A program made the position numbers and the translations under genes. Source: Paenibacillus swuensis (GTDB lineage: Bacteria > Bacillota > Bacilli > Paenibacillales > DY6). Taken from it: 64,000 nucleotides of DNA. This document shows positions 21,785 to 29,687 of this stretch, one piece after another; within the stretch, counting starts at the first letter, position 1; each line of letters starts with the position of its first letter. The notes under the pieces are model-generated. The model did no database searches, was not told the DNA's origin, and was given only the letters and a program-made list of their open reading frames with translations. Where the stretch lies: contig NZ_CP011388.1 in assembly GCF_001644605.1 (NCBI RefSeq), positions 2,880,501 through 2,944,500 of the forward strand, read 5' to 3'.

Positions 21785-23337
21785 AAAAAGCATCCGGTTT
21801 TGAAATTATCGCCGCAAGATGTTGGAACTTGCTAAATGAAGGCAAGCCGTTCACGCCGATTTTTACGGTGTCTGTGTATTTGATGTACCATTTCCGAGAC
21901 CTTGGTGACCCTGGATTTCTGGCGTCCGCCGGATTGTCCCTGCTGTTCATCCTGCCTTTATTCGCTCTGTTCTTCCTGTTCGACTTTCCGTTAATGCTGC
22001 GTAACTACCTGTGGCTTCCCTTGGTTGCGGCGCTCCTGATTTGGGAACCGTTCCCGCTGTCGCTGGCATGGACCGGACTGGGGCTCTATTTCTTTTTCAC
22101 CGTATACTTCTGGGGCACCTTCTATTATCATCTCCGCATCGGTACCTCTTGGTGGAACTTCCGGCGATTCTGGAAACTGGTTCTGAAGAACAGCGACTCC
22201 ACCAGCGGCAACGCGCAAGAACAGATGCCTAAGTTTCTGTTGCTGCTTTTTCTATGGGAGGTGTACACATGGTCATTATCCTCCGGGCCCGATCAACTAA
22301 ACCCAACCGAACTTTTGCCACTCCTGTGGTTTACCCTGGGTCTCGCTGTATACGCATGGATTTTGCACCGTAATCTGTTTGACTGGAAACCGAAAGAACT
22401 CGCGACCGGCTTAACGCAACCCCTCAACGACCCACCCGTGGCGGTCAGCGAGAAAGTGATTGTGATCGTGATTGACGGGATGCGGAAGGATCGTTTTGAA
22501 GAGGCAAATGCGCCTTTCCTGAAACAGCTGCGCGCCGAAGGTACCGAGTACACCCAGATGGAAACGGTTTATCCCGCGCGGACCGTGGTTTGTTTCTCGT
22601 CGATGTTCACCGGGACGTACCCGAGGGAGCACGGCATCAAATCCAATATGGTGTGGAGTTTGGGTATCAAGGTGGAAAGTATCTTCGATTCACTGCGGCG
22701 GGTTGGGCGTAAAGGACGTCTCCTCGGTATCGCTCACCTGATCGACTCCATGGGGGACGATGTGGAAAGTGTGACCGCCGTCATGCACAATGACCTCGCG
22801 GATCGCAACATTATTGAACGGGCCAAGCTGATTATGGCGGAGCAAAATCCCGACCTTCTGGTAGCGCAGCTCATCGCGACGGATCAAACCGGGCATAGCA
22901 TGGGCGCGCTGTACGACGAATATGTGCAGAAAATCGAAGAAGCCGACGCCTTAATCCGCGAATTCACGGAATGGCTGGAAGCGCGGGGCATGATGAAGAA
23001 CACGACGCTGCTCATCTGCGCCGATCACGGCCAAGCTGACGGCATCGGCGGACACGGTCACCTCGATGAGGGCGAGCGCTTCGTGCCGTTCTTCCTGCAC
23101 GGCCCGCACATCGCGCAAGGTCAGCGCATCGACACGAGGCATTCGCTCGTGTCGGTCGCGCCGACGATCGCGCATCTGCTCGGCGCGCCGATGCCGAGCC
23201 ACAGCCGCGGCCCCGTGCTGGCGGAAGCGCTGAAGGCAGGGCACGGGAACGGGACCTTGGAGGGGGCTCAGCTCGTTGAGTCCGACAAGGTTTCGGGGCT
23301 TGGCGCGGCGGAGCCGGCGCTCGGGGTGAGGCGATGA
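21781..23337 (+). CDS. Membrane-anchored alkaline-phosphatase-superfamily phosphodiesterase
   Basis: 518 residues. About four transmembrane helices in the first 190 residues precede a type I phosphodiesterase/nucleotide-pyrophosphatase domain. Active-site elements are all present: VIDGMR with the metal Asp, YPARTVVCFSSM with the Thr nucleophile, ATDQTGHSMG with Asp and His, and CADHGQADGIGGHGH with Asp-His and the last His. It would cleave phosphodiester or pyrophosphate bonds, probably of a lipid- or sugar-linked substrate at the membrane. ATGA overlaps at both ends show tight coupling with the flippase-like gene before and the GT2 after. The 3' part (23050-23330) is noticeably more GC-rich than its neighbours. 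Substrate unknown. Confidence 0.85.
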   Translation: MKKASGFEIIAARCWNLLNEGKPFTPIFTVSVYLMYHFRDLGDPGFLASAGLSLLFILPLFALFFLFDFPLMLRNYLWLPLVAALLIWEPFPLSLAWTGLGLYFFFTVYFWGTFYYHLRIGTSWWNFRRFWKLVLKNSDSTSGNAQEQMPKFLLLLFLWEVYTWSLSSGPDQLNPTELLPLLWFTLGLAVYAWILHRNLFDWKPKELATGLTQPLNDPPVAVSEKVIVIVIDGMRKDRFEEANAPFLKQLRAEGTEYTQMETVYPARTVVCFSSMFTGTYPREHGIKSNMVWSLGIKVESIFDSLRRVGRKGRLLGIAHLIDSMGDDVESVTAVMHNDLADRNIIERAKLIMAEQNPDLLVAQLIATDQTGHSMGALYDEYVQKIEEADALIREFTEWLEARGMMKNTTLLICADHGQADGIGGHGHLDEGERFVPFFLHGPHIAQGQRIDTRHSLVSVAPTIAHLLGAPMPSHSRGPVLAEALKAGHGNGTLEGAQLVESDKVSGLGAAEPALGVRR

Positions 23338-24167
23338 GCGAGCGGTACGTTGTCGCGACTCGGACTGATGCCGAACGGAGCTTGCCGGCGATCGTCGTGT
23401 TCTTACCTGCCCATAACGAAGAGGCCAGCATCGGCGGCGTTATCGCCCGCATCCCCCGCGACTTCGCCCCCGGCTACCGGGTCGAAGTGCTTGTCATCGA
23501 CGACGGTTCCCGGGACGGAACCGTCGCCGCTGCATTGGCGGCGGGCGCGGACCATATCGTCCGCTTCCCCGCCAACCGCGGCCTGGGCGCCGCCGTGCGC
23601 CGCGGCCTGGCCGAATGCTGCCGGCTGGATGCCGCAGCCGGCTTAATGATCGACGCGGATAACGAGTATCCGCCGGAGCAGATTCCGGATGTGCTCGCGC
23701 CCATCTTGGGTGGAGAGGCCGATTACACGTTCGGCTCGCGTTTCCTCGGGCACATCAAGGGCATGTTGATCCATCGCCGGCTCGGCAACTATGGATTCAC
23801 GTTACTGCAGTCGGTGCTCCTGCGCAAAGTCATCTACGACGGCCAGTCCGGGATGCGGGGATTCTCGCGCGAGGCGATGGAGGAAGCGGAGATTATTCAT
23901 GATTACAACTATGCTCAGGTGCTCACGCTGAATCTGGTGCGCAAGGGCTTCCGCCTGAAGGAAGTGCCGATTCAGTACCAAGTGAGAACGGAAGGGCAAT
24001 CGTTTATTAAATTTAAAGCCTACATGAGTTCAGTGCTGCCAGCCATCTATCGCGAGATGAGACGTCCGGTGAAGCGCAAGACGAAGGAGCAGAGGTATGC
24101 GCGGAGAGCGGAAGAAGGAGCAGGGAGAAGACAAGGTACGGCCAGGGAGCAAACAGGGCGAACATAA
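23334..24167 (+). CDS. GT2 glycosyltransferase, dolichyl-phosphate-mannose-synthase type
   Basis: 277 residues. An N-terminal GT-A fold: FLPAHNEEASIGGVI, then VLVIDDGSRDGT (nucleotide-sugar binding), NRGLGAAVRRGL, and MIDADNEYPPEQIPDVL, whose DAD is the metal-binding DXD motif. This arrangement is that of polyprenyl-phosphate hexose synthases (DPM1/GtrB-like), which load a sugar from a nucleotide onto undecaprenyl phosphate on the inner face. No C-terminal helices are present; the tail is strongly basic (RRPVKRKTKEQRYARR). It overlaps both neighbours (ATGA at 23334, 71 bases at the 3' end), fitting a donor role for the GT-C enzyme next door. Confidence 0.88.
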   Translation: MSERYVVATRTDAERSLPAIVVFLPAHNEEASIGGVIARIPRDFAPGYRVEVLVIDDGSRDGTVAAALAAGADHIVRFPANRGLGAAVRRGLAECCRLDAAAGLMIDADNEYPPEQIPDVLAPILGGEADYTFGSRFLGHIKGMLIHRRLGNYGFTLLQSVLLRKVIYDGQSGMRGFSREAMEEAEIIHDYNYAQVLTLNLVRKGFRLKEVPIQYQVRTEGQSFIKFKAYMSSVLPAIYREMRRPVKRKTKEQRYARRAEEGAGRRQGTAREQTGRT

Positions 24168-25761
24168 ATCCAAAACAAACCATTCCTTGCCCGATCGTGC
24201 TCACATGAGCACTAATCCCGCGCAAACCGATTTTACTCAGCCTGCTAAAGTACATTCGAGCATTATTCCCGCCACCATTCTAAAAGTCGCCCCCTGGCTC
24301 CTGCTTCTTACCGTTGCCATCTTCTATCTGTCATGGGGAATCACCCATAGCGGTCCTGTCCGCACTTGGGATGAGGCGGATTTCGCCTTGGCGCTCCACC
24401 GCTTTGATTTGCTGGCGATGCAACCTCATTTCCCGGGGTATCCGTACTTTGTGCTCGGCGGTATATTGATGCATCGTTGGCTGGACGATCCGGCGCAGGC
24501 GTTGGCCGCATGGAATTTGCTGCTCACCGCTACTGCCTTGGTTCCTCTATACCTTCTATCCCGACGTTACCTAACACCCATGACATCTGCTGCCCTAGCC
24601 GCTTTCCTCATCACCATGCCTTACCTGTGGCTGCTAGCCTCCCAACCGATGTCCGAAGCCTCGGGTATTGCCGTGCTTTGGTGGTTTCTGTGGAGTCTCG
24701 CCTATGCCCTGGAACACAGGTCCACGAAACGATTATTACTTTCGGCGGCGCTATTTGGAGTGTTGATGGGCATTCGTCTGTCTTTTGTCCCCTTCGGCGC
24801 AGGCTTGGTGTATTTGTGGTACGCGCATTACATCAGAGACTACACGACTAAACGACGCAAATTCTACCCTAGACTATTGTTCATTCTCTCCACGGCGTTG
24901 GCGTTCCAGCTCATATGGGTCATCGGCTTGGCCGCTTCGGAAGGGGGGCTTGCGGGCTTTCTGCAGCTGTCGGTGGCCTTTGTGCAAGGACATTTCAGCG
25001 AATGGGGCGGGGGAGCGGCGTCATCCTCGTTACCTATGGGGGAGCGTGTCCTGCAGTATGGCATCAACTACTTCTGGACCGGGTTGGCAGCTCAATCCTG
25101 GATCCAGGCCGGCGCATGGGCGGTCATCGGTTTAACCTCCGCCTACTCATTCTTATCCCGCCCCAATAACTCTTCCACCAAACCCGACCCTATCCTAAAA
25201 CTCATTCTATTGGTGGTTACCGCTTACGGGCTCTGGGCCTTTTTTGCTCAAAATATCGAGAAACCCCGCCATCTGTCCCCGCTCGTAGCGGTCTCCGTAT
25301 GGCTTGTTCTTGCATATGCCTTGCAGACTGCGAGCAAAACTCAGCTGCATCGCGGCCTTCTCGTCGCGCTTACCGCGGGCATCGCAATGAACCTCTACAC
25401 CGGGACGGGATGGCTCACCGAGCAAAGGATGAAACCCTCGGCCGTGGCGCAGCTAGGTAACTATATGGAATCGGTAAACGAGCCGCTAGTCCTTTACACA
25501 TGGGAAGAAACCCGGGTGCTGGCCTACAATGGGGCGGATTTTCCTCATCAGCGGATCGAGACCTTTGAACTATTTAAAGCGGAAGCAGAGGCTCAACAAT
25601 CCACCAAACGTGTATTCGTGACGGACCATGTCCTGAACGGATTCCACGCGCAAAATGCAGAACTGGACGGCCGATTTGTGAAAGTGGCGGCGTTTCGGGC
25701 ACATCCGATTTTTGACCCTGTATATGCGGATATTGTGCTGTATGAATGGCTTTCCCCATAA
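24097..25761 (+). CDS. Multi-spanning GT-C-type glycosyltransferase (ArnT/PMT-like)
   Basis: 554 residues. After a ~65-residue hydrophilic, basic start come about ten to twelve transmembrane helices. The first outer loop holds RTWDEADFALALHRF, the acidic (D/E-rich) motif of GT-C enzymes that take sugar from a polyprenyl-phosphate donor, and later PHFPGYPYF. The start is ATG 24097 because AAGGAG is exactly seven bases upstream; this places it inside the 3' end of the GT2 gene. ATG 24205 is an alternative closer to the first helix. Likely partner of the GT2: it would move the lipid-carried sugar to an acceptor on the outer face. The acceptor (protein, teichoic acid, lipid) is unknown. Confidence 0.8.
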   Translation: MRGERKKEQGEDKVRPGSKQGEHKSKTNHSLPDRAHMSTNPAQTDFTQPAKVHSSIIPATILKVAPWLLLLTVAIFYLSWGITHSGPVRTWDEADFALALHRFDLLAMQPHFPGYPYFVLGGILMHRWLDDPAQALAAWNLLLTATALVPLYLLSRRYLTPMTSAALAAFLITMPYLWLLASQPMSEASGIAVLWWFLWSLAYALEHRSTKRLLLSAALFGVLMGIRLSFVPFGAGLVYLWYAHYIRDYTTKRRKFYPRLLFILSTALAFQLIWVIGLAASEGGLAGFLQLSVAFVQGHFSEWGGGAASSSLPMGERVLQYGINYFWTGLAAQSWIQAGAWAVIGLTSAYSFLSRPNNSSTKPDPILKLILLVVTAYGLWAFFAQNIEKPRHLSPLVAVSVWLVLAYALQTASKTQLHRGLLVALTAGIAMNLYTGTGWLTEQRMKPSAVAQLGNYMESVNEPLVLYTWEETRVLAYNGADFPHQRIETFELFKAEAEAQQSTKRVFVTDHVLNGFHAQNAELDGRFVKVAAFRAHPIFDPVYADIVLYEWLSP

Positions 25762-25786
25762 GGCTGAATCGTCTGAAAATTTAGTA

Positions 25787-25819
25787 TTGACACTCTCATT
25801 GAAAATGATTATCATTATC
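25787..25819 (+). promoter_or_regulatory. Promoter with near-consensus Fur box (FTR1 iron operon)
   Basis: TTGACA (25787-25792), a 17-base spacer and TATCAT (25810-25815). Two overlapping 7-1-7 Fur half-site pairs fill the spacer and -10: TGAAAATGATTATCA (25800-25814, 14 of the 14 defined positions minus one) and a second shifted by six bases (25806-25820). Together they give the classical 19-base Fur box at 25801-25819 with 17 of 19 matches to GATAATGATAATCATTATC. Confidence 0.92.
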
Positions 25820-25863
25820 CTCGTGGTCAAAAAGATGGAAAATTGTTAACAGCGAGGTGCAAT

Positions 25864-27039
25864 ATGTCAAAAGTGACAAAGTCTTTTGGAATCTGGGTTT
25901 TCGCACTCCTTCTTCTGTTTCCTATACAGGTCCAAGCCTACTCTTACGGGGATGCCAACGAAGAAGCGGTGGCTGAAACGTTCAAGCTGGTGATGTCGAA
26001 GGTCAGCGGTTCCACACCGGATTGGGCCGGAGCGCTAGCCGCATATAAAGTAAGTCGTTCGGAGATCTCCTCCCATTTTGGAGCTTCGGTGGCAACTACC
26101 CTGGATAACAACTTCAAGGACAAGAACAAAGAGTTGGTCATGGCGAACTTCAAAGCCGTGATGATTATGAATCTGGACCGCCGAATCGACTATGCGAAGA
26201 AGGATTTCAAGGATTATACGAAAGCCAAGCTTCTGCTCGCCAAAGGTAAAGCCACATACGATGCCTTGGCGCCATACATAAACAGCGATGCGAAAGTAAC
26301 GCAAGCGGGTCAGAACTTTGAGACCGCATTGGAAGCGCTAGGGAATCCCGGATTGTTCGGGGTAGGGGAGAAGCCGGCCGACTTTGAATTATTCAAGACG
26401 AGCCTGAATGACATCTACACGTCGGTGAAATCCACCTTCCCTTACAAAGAAGCCGCTGCGCCAGCAACCAAGCCGGATCCGAAGCCTTCCACACCTGTGG
26501 TGAAGCCGACTCCGAAGCCGACTCCGAAACCTACGCCGAAACCTACGCCGAAGCCGGCAACGGACACGCCGAAGCCTTCCGTGAAGCCCTCGGAGCCTGC
26601 AACTCAGCCTGCTAAGCCTGCAGAAACGATCAAGCCTGCAGAGCCAACAGAGCCGGTAAAAGTGCCTGAAACCGGCACCGCTACGGATCCAGCAGTCAAG
26701 CCCGCAGATCCGGCAACGGATCCTGCGGTGAAGCCTGCAGATCCGGCAACAGACTCTGCGGTAAAACCTGCGGATCCGGCAACGGATTCAGCGGTAAAAC
26801 CTGCGGACCCCGCTGCAACGCCGCCCGAAACAGCGGATCCGCCAACCGAGCCGGCTGAAGAGCCCGCTACGGAAGTGACTTCCGCAGAAGTAACCGCCGA
26901 CAGCGAAGCTGCCGCCGAACACGCTCCGATGGAGCGCGTTTCCAAGACGAACGGCGCGGTAACCGTAGGCTTCATTGCCGGGTTAGCCGCGGTGTTGGGC
27001 GCCATTCTATGGTTTTTAAAGAAGAAAAAATACATCTAA
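25864..27039 (+). CDS. Exported, C-terminally membrane-anchored protein of the FTR1 iron locus
   Basis: 391 residues. The start is ATG 25864, seven bases after a GCGAGG ribosome site; a TTG at 25843 is less likely. Signal peptide: SFGIWVFALLLLFPIQVQA. Residues ~28-200 are a charged, helical domain rich in Lys/Asp/Glu, with the pattern YTKAKLLLAKGKATYDALAPYI. Then come Pro-Lys-Thr repeats (PTPKPTPKP) and four copies of an 11-residue DPAVKPADPAT unit. The end is one transmembrane helix (VGFIAGLAAVLGAILWFL) plus KKKKYI, a membrane anchor without LPXTG. Fur-regulated and two genes before the FTR1 permease, it probably presents or binds iron at the wall-membrane space. I do not recognise a named family, and it is not an EfeO-type cupredoxin/M75 protein. 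Confidence 0.75.
   Translation: MSKVTKSFGIWVFALLLLFPIQVQAYSYGDANEEAVAETFKLVMSKVSGSTPDWAGALAAYKVSRSEISSHFGASVATTLDNNFKDKNKELVMANFKAVMIMNLDRRIDYAKKDFKDYTKAKLLLAKGKATYDALAPYINSDAKVTQAGQNFETALEALGNPGLFGVGEKPADFELFKTSLNDIYTSVKSTFPYKEAAAPATKPDPKPSTPVVKPTPKPTPKPTPKPTPKPATDTPKPSVKPSEPATQPAKPAETIKPAEPTEPVKVPETGTATDPAVKPADPATDPAVKPADPATDSAVKPADPATDSAVKPADPAATPPETADPPTEPAEEPATEVTSAEVTADSEAAAEHAPMERVSKTNGAVTVGFIAGLAAVLGAILWFLKKKKYI
26686..26817 (+). repeat. Four tandem 33-bp units coding for an Ala/Pro/Asp wall-spanning linker
   Basis: Period of 33 bases starting at 26686, 26719, 26752 and 26785, each encoding an 11-residue DPAVKPADPAT-like unit. A shorter PTPKP repeat precedes it at about 26504-26556. 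Such repeats commonly vary in copy number between strains. Confidence 0.85.
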
Positions 27040-27059
27040 TTCACAAAGGAGCTTAACGC

Positions 27060-28556
27060 ATGCGCACAAAATTCACAGCTTTACTTACGGTACTCGCCCT
27101 GATTTCTTCTGTATTTTTCGGATTGTCCTCCGCCTTGGCCGCGGATAGCAAGTATGCAATTACAGCTGACGCCGAAGTTCAGGCACAGATTGACGCTTTT
27201 GCCGCAATAAAGAAAATGTTCGATGATTCCGCACCGCTGGCTGATATTAAAGCCAAATATGAAGAGAAATTCAAAACACAAGTTGCAGCCATTGACGCGA
27301 CGATCGCCGAAGGCAACCCGAAAATCAACGACAACGTTTTATTCTTCCTGGACGCTGCGGTGAAAGGCGACATGAACGCCGCCCAAGCGAAGCAAGCGGT
27401 AGACAAAGGTTTACAATGGTACTTCTACTTTCTGACGAAGAGCATGTTCAGCAAGCAAGTAAGACCGGCACTTGAAGCGAAGGACACGGCGAAAGCTAAA
27501 GTGGAACTGGAGAAAGCGATCCAAATCTACGAGCAGGTGCTGGAGCCGACCGTAGTGAAGCGCGACGCCAAGTTTAAGACGAAGATGCAAGATGAGCTCG
27601 CTACCGTGGTTATCCCATCCTTGCAGAAGGATGTAGCCGCAGGAGACCTGGATAACTACAAGTTGCACTACCAAATGTACGACAAGACTCTGATCAAAAT
27701 GTTTTCTTACGCAGCCCTGACGTACGCTGAAGTTTCTCCGACGAAGCCGGTTGCGGACCAACCTGCGGCGATGACGGAAGGTTACTTCTTCTTCTCTTCC
27801 GTATACAGCTACCTGAAAGGCGGCAGCGCGGCAGATGCAGACTATATTCTGAAAGCTTTTGCAACCGGTAAAGCCTCTGAGCTGGATCTTGCGAAAATCA
27901 AAACAGCGATGAACCGCGCCATGATCGGCAAGGTTAGAGAATACGTGTTGAAAGCCGCGGATTACGCGTCCCAAGGCAAGTCCATTGAAGCGCAAGTGTA
28001 TGCTATGGAAGGTAACATGTTCCTTGCAGCTCAAGAAGTATTCATTTCTGAGAAATTAGGCGCGGATGCTTATACAGCGGCTGTTCTCAACGGCGTTCAA
28101 TTCGCCAAAGCCATTGCGGCTAACGATGTAAAAACAGCCCAAGCCCACACGTTCCAAGTGATGAAGACATTAGCGAAGCTAAACGGACTTTCCTTCATCA
28201 TCGGTACCAAATCCGTTGAAGTTAACGGCGTGAAGAACACGATCACGAATGCTTCCTTCGCTAACGCAAAGACGAACCGCACCCTGGTTCCAACGCGTTA
28301 TGCCGAGTTGTTGGGAGCAACGGTTACTTTTCAACCGACAACGAAAAAGATCGTCATCAACTACAACGGCACAACAACGGAGTTGCTTCCGAACGAAGCA
28401 GCAGTTACGGTGAACGGTGAAGTGAATGCCGAGAAGAAGCTGGATCAACCGGTTGTAGCTTTGAAGGGTGTAAGTTATATCCCGATGCGCGCCGTAGCGA
28501 ACTTAATCGGATATGAAGCTTTTTACGCTAAAGGTGAAGTACTTATCGTTAAGTAA
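27060..28556 (+). CDS. Exported helical protein with C-terminal stalk domain, FTR1 iron locus
   Basis: 498 residues. Signal peptide 1-27 (ISSVFFGLSSALAA). Residues ~30-385 are almost entirely helical, with two or three related modules; one holds AKAKVELEKAIQIYEQVLEPTV, which resembles YTKAKLLLAKGKATYDALAPYI of the gene before. Aromatic and acidic residues are frequent (QWYFYFLTKS, EGYFFFSSVYSYL). The last ~110 residues are a copper-amine-oxidase-like stalk domain (TRYAELLGATVTFQP, YIPMRAVANLIGYEAFY). Only 20 bases separate it from the previous gene, and a hairpin separates it from FTR1. It probably receives or stores ferric iron for the permease. That role is inferred from Fur control and position only. 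Confidence 0.75.
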   Translation: MRTKFTALLTVLALISSVFFGLSSALAADSKYAITADAEVQAQIDAFAAIKKMFDDSAPLADIKAKYEEKFKTQVAAIDATIAEGNPKINDNVLFFLDAAVKGDMNAAQAKQAVDKGLQWYFYFLTKSMFSKQVRPALEAKDTAKAKVELEKAIQIYEQVLEPTVVKRDAKFKTKMQDELATVVIPSLQKDVAAGDLDNYKLHYQMYDKTLIKMFSYAALTYAEVSPTKPVADQPAAMTEGYFFFSSVYSYLKGGSAADADYILKAFATGKASELDLAKIKTAMNRAMIGKVREYVLKAADYASQGKSIEAQVYAMEGNMFLAAQEVFISEKLGADAYTAAVLNGVQFAKAIAANDVKTAQAHTFQVMKTLAKLNGLSFIIGTKSVEVNGVKNTITNASFANAKTNRTLVPTRYAELLGATVTFQPTTKKIVINYNGTTTELLPNEAAVTVNGEVNAEKKLDQPVVALKGVSYIPMRAVANLIGYEAFYAKGEVLIVK

Positions 28557-28568
28557 GATTAATCAAGA

Positions 28569-28608
28569 GACAAACACTTGGCCCATGTGGGTTCAGGTGT
28601 TTGTCTTC
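28569..28608 (+). terminator. Intra-operon hairpin before the FTR1 gene
   Basis: GACAAACACTTG (28569-28580) pairs with CAGGTGTTTGTC (28594-28605) with one G-T pair, followed by a short T-rich end. It lies between two genes of one operon, so it may lower expression of the permease or protect the upstream mRNA end. Confidence 0.55.
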
Positions 28609-28646
28609 TGTACCATACAGATACGGCAAAGGGGCTGCGGAACACC

Positions 28647-29561
28647 ATGGATTTGCAAGCTTTCTTGATCACGTTTCGGGAAGCGCTGGAAGCGATATTG
28701 ATTGTGGGTGTCATTGTTACATATTTAAAAAGAATCGATCAATCTCAATGGAATAAATGGGTTTGGATGGGTGTCATACTGGCGCTTGGCGCGAGTTACG
28801 TGGTGGCTCTCCTGTTCCAGGTGGTTCTAACCGGATACGGGATGATGTCCAGCCAAAATTACCTGAAGATGGGCATTATGGTCGTTTCCGCCCTCTTGTT
28901 AACCCATATGATTCTGTTTATGTCCAAGCAAGGCAGGGACCTCGAGGGTGAAGTGAAAACCCAGGTCACGAAGATTCTTACGACAGGCAGCATTATCAAC
29001 ATGGTGCTTCATTCATTCCTGATCGTTCTCCGGGAAGGCGTCGAAACGGTGTTCTTCTTCGCGGCCATCACGGGAGGAGACATCGGCCGCGCGCTGGAAA
29101 GCTGGGGCGCGCTGTTCGGTGTGATCCTGGCGCTGATCATCGGCTACCTGTTCTTCCGTTCCGCCAGAAAGGTGAAGCTGAGCACGTTCTTCCGGGTGAC
29201 TTCGTTCTTCCTGATGTTGATTGCCGCAGGGTTATTGGTGCAGGCGGTAGGCATCGCCCAGGATCTGAAAATCATCGGCACCGTTTATCGGACCGCTGGC
29301 GGCGAAGTGGGCGAGGTGTATAACATCACCTTCCTGATGCCGGAGCATCCCCTGGATGAGCAGCAATACATTCGGGATACCGGCGAGAAGCCGTTGATTA
29401 ACGGGCAGGTGGGCACGTTCCTGAAAGCATTCCTGGGCTATTCGCAAAACCCGTCCGTTGAAGAATTCGGCTTATATTGGCTGTTCTACTTTGTGGTGTA
29501 CATCCTGCTTTCTGCCAAGAAGAAGCGCGAGGAACAAGTTCGAGCGGCTATAGCGGCATAA
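28647..29561 (+). CDS. FTR1-family ferric iron permease (EfeU-like)
   Basis: 304 residues and seven transmembrane helices. The start is ATG 28647; earlier in-frame codons (from TTG 28578) would add 23 residues encoded within the hairpin. The two iron-path motifs of the FTR1 family, R-E-x-x-E, are both present: REALE at residues 11-15 in the first helix and REGVE in the fourth (VLREGVETVFFF). In Escherichia coli and Bacillus the permease works with EfeO and the peroxidase EfeB. Neither is here; two different exported proteins precede it instead. Control by the Fur box at 25800 through read-through of the hairpin is likely. Confidence 0.93.
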   Translation: MDLQAFLITFREALEAILIVGVIVTYLKRIDQSQWNKWVWMGVILALGASYVVALLFQVVLTGYGMMSSQNYLKMGIMVVSALLLTHMILFMSKQGRDLEGEVKTQVTKILTTGSIINMVLHSFLIVLREGVETVFFFAAITGGDIGRALESWGALFGVILALIIGYLFFRSARKVKLSTFFRVTSFFLMLIAAGLLVQAVGIAQDLKIIGTVYRTAGGEVGEVYNITFLMPEHPLDEQQYIRDTGEKPLINGQVGTFLKAFLGYSQNPSVEEFGLYWLFYFVVYILLSAKKKREEQVRAAIAA

Positions 29562-29576
29562 GCGATTGTGACTAGA

Positions 29577-29614
29577 GACATCGGCGGGGTTATCCCTCTC
29601 GGTGTCTTTTTTTG
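29577..29614 (+). terminator. Terminator after the FTR1 gene
   Basis: AGACATCG (29577-29584) pairs with CGGTGTCT (29601-29608), with one G-T pair, then seven T. Confidence 0.8.
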
Positions 29615-29687
29615 ACATATAGGAAAAATGTTGATATTTCAATAACAAAAGCATGGTACGATAAGAGAAAAATGTAAGGGGCGGCTC

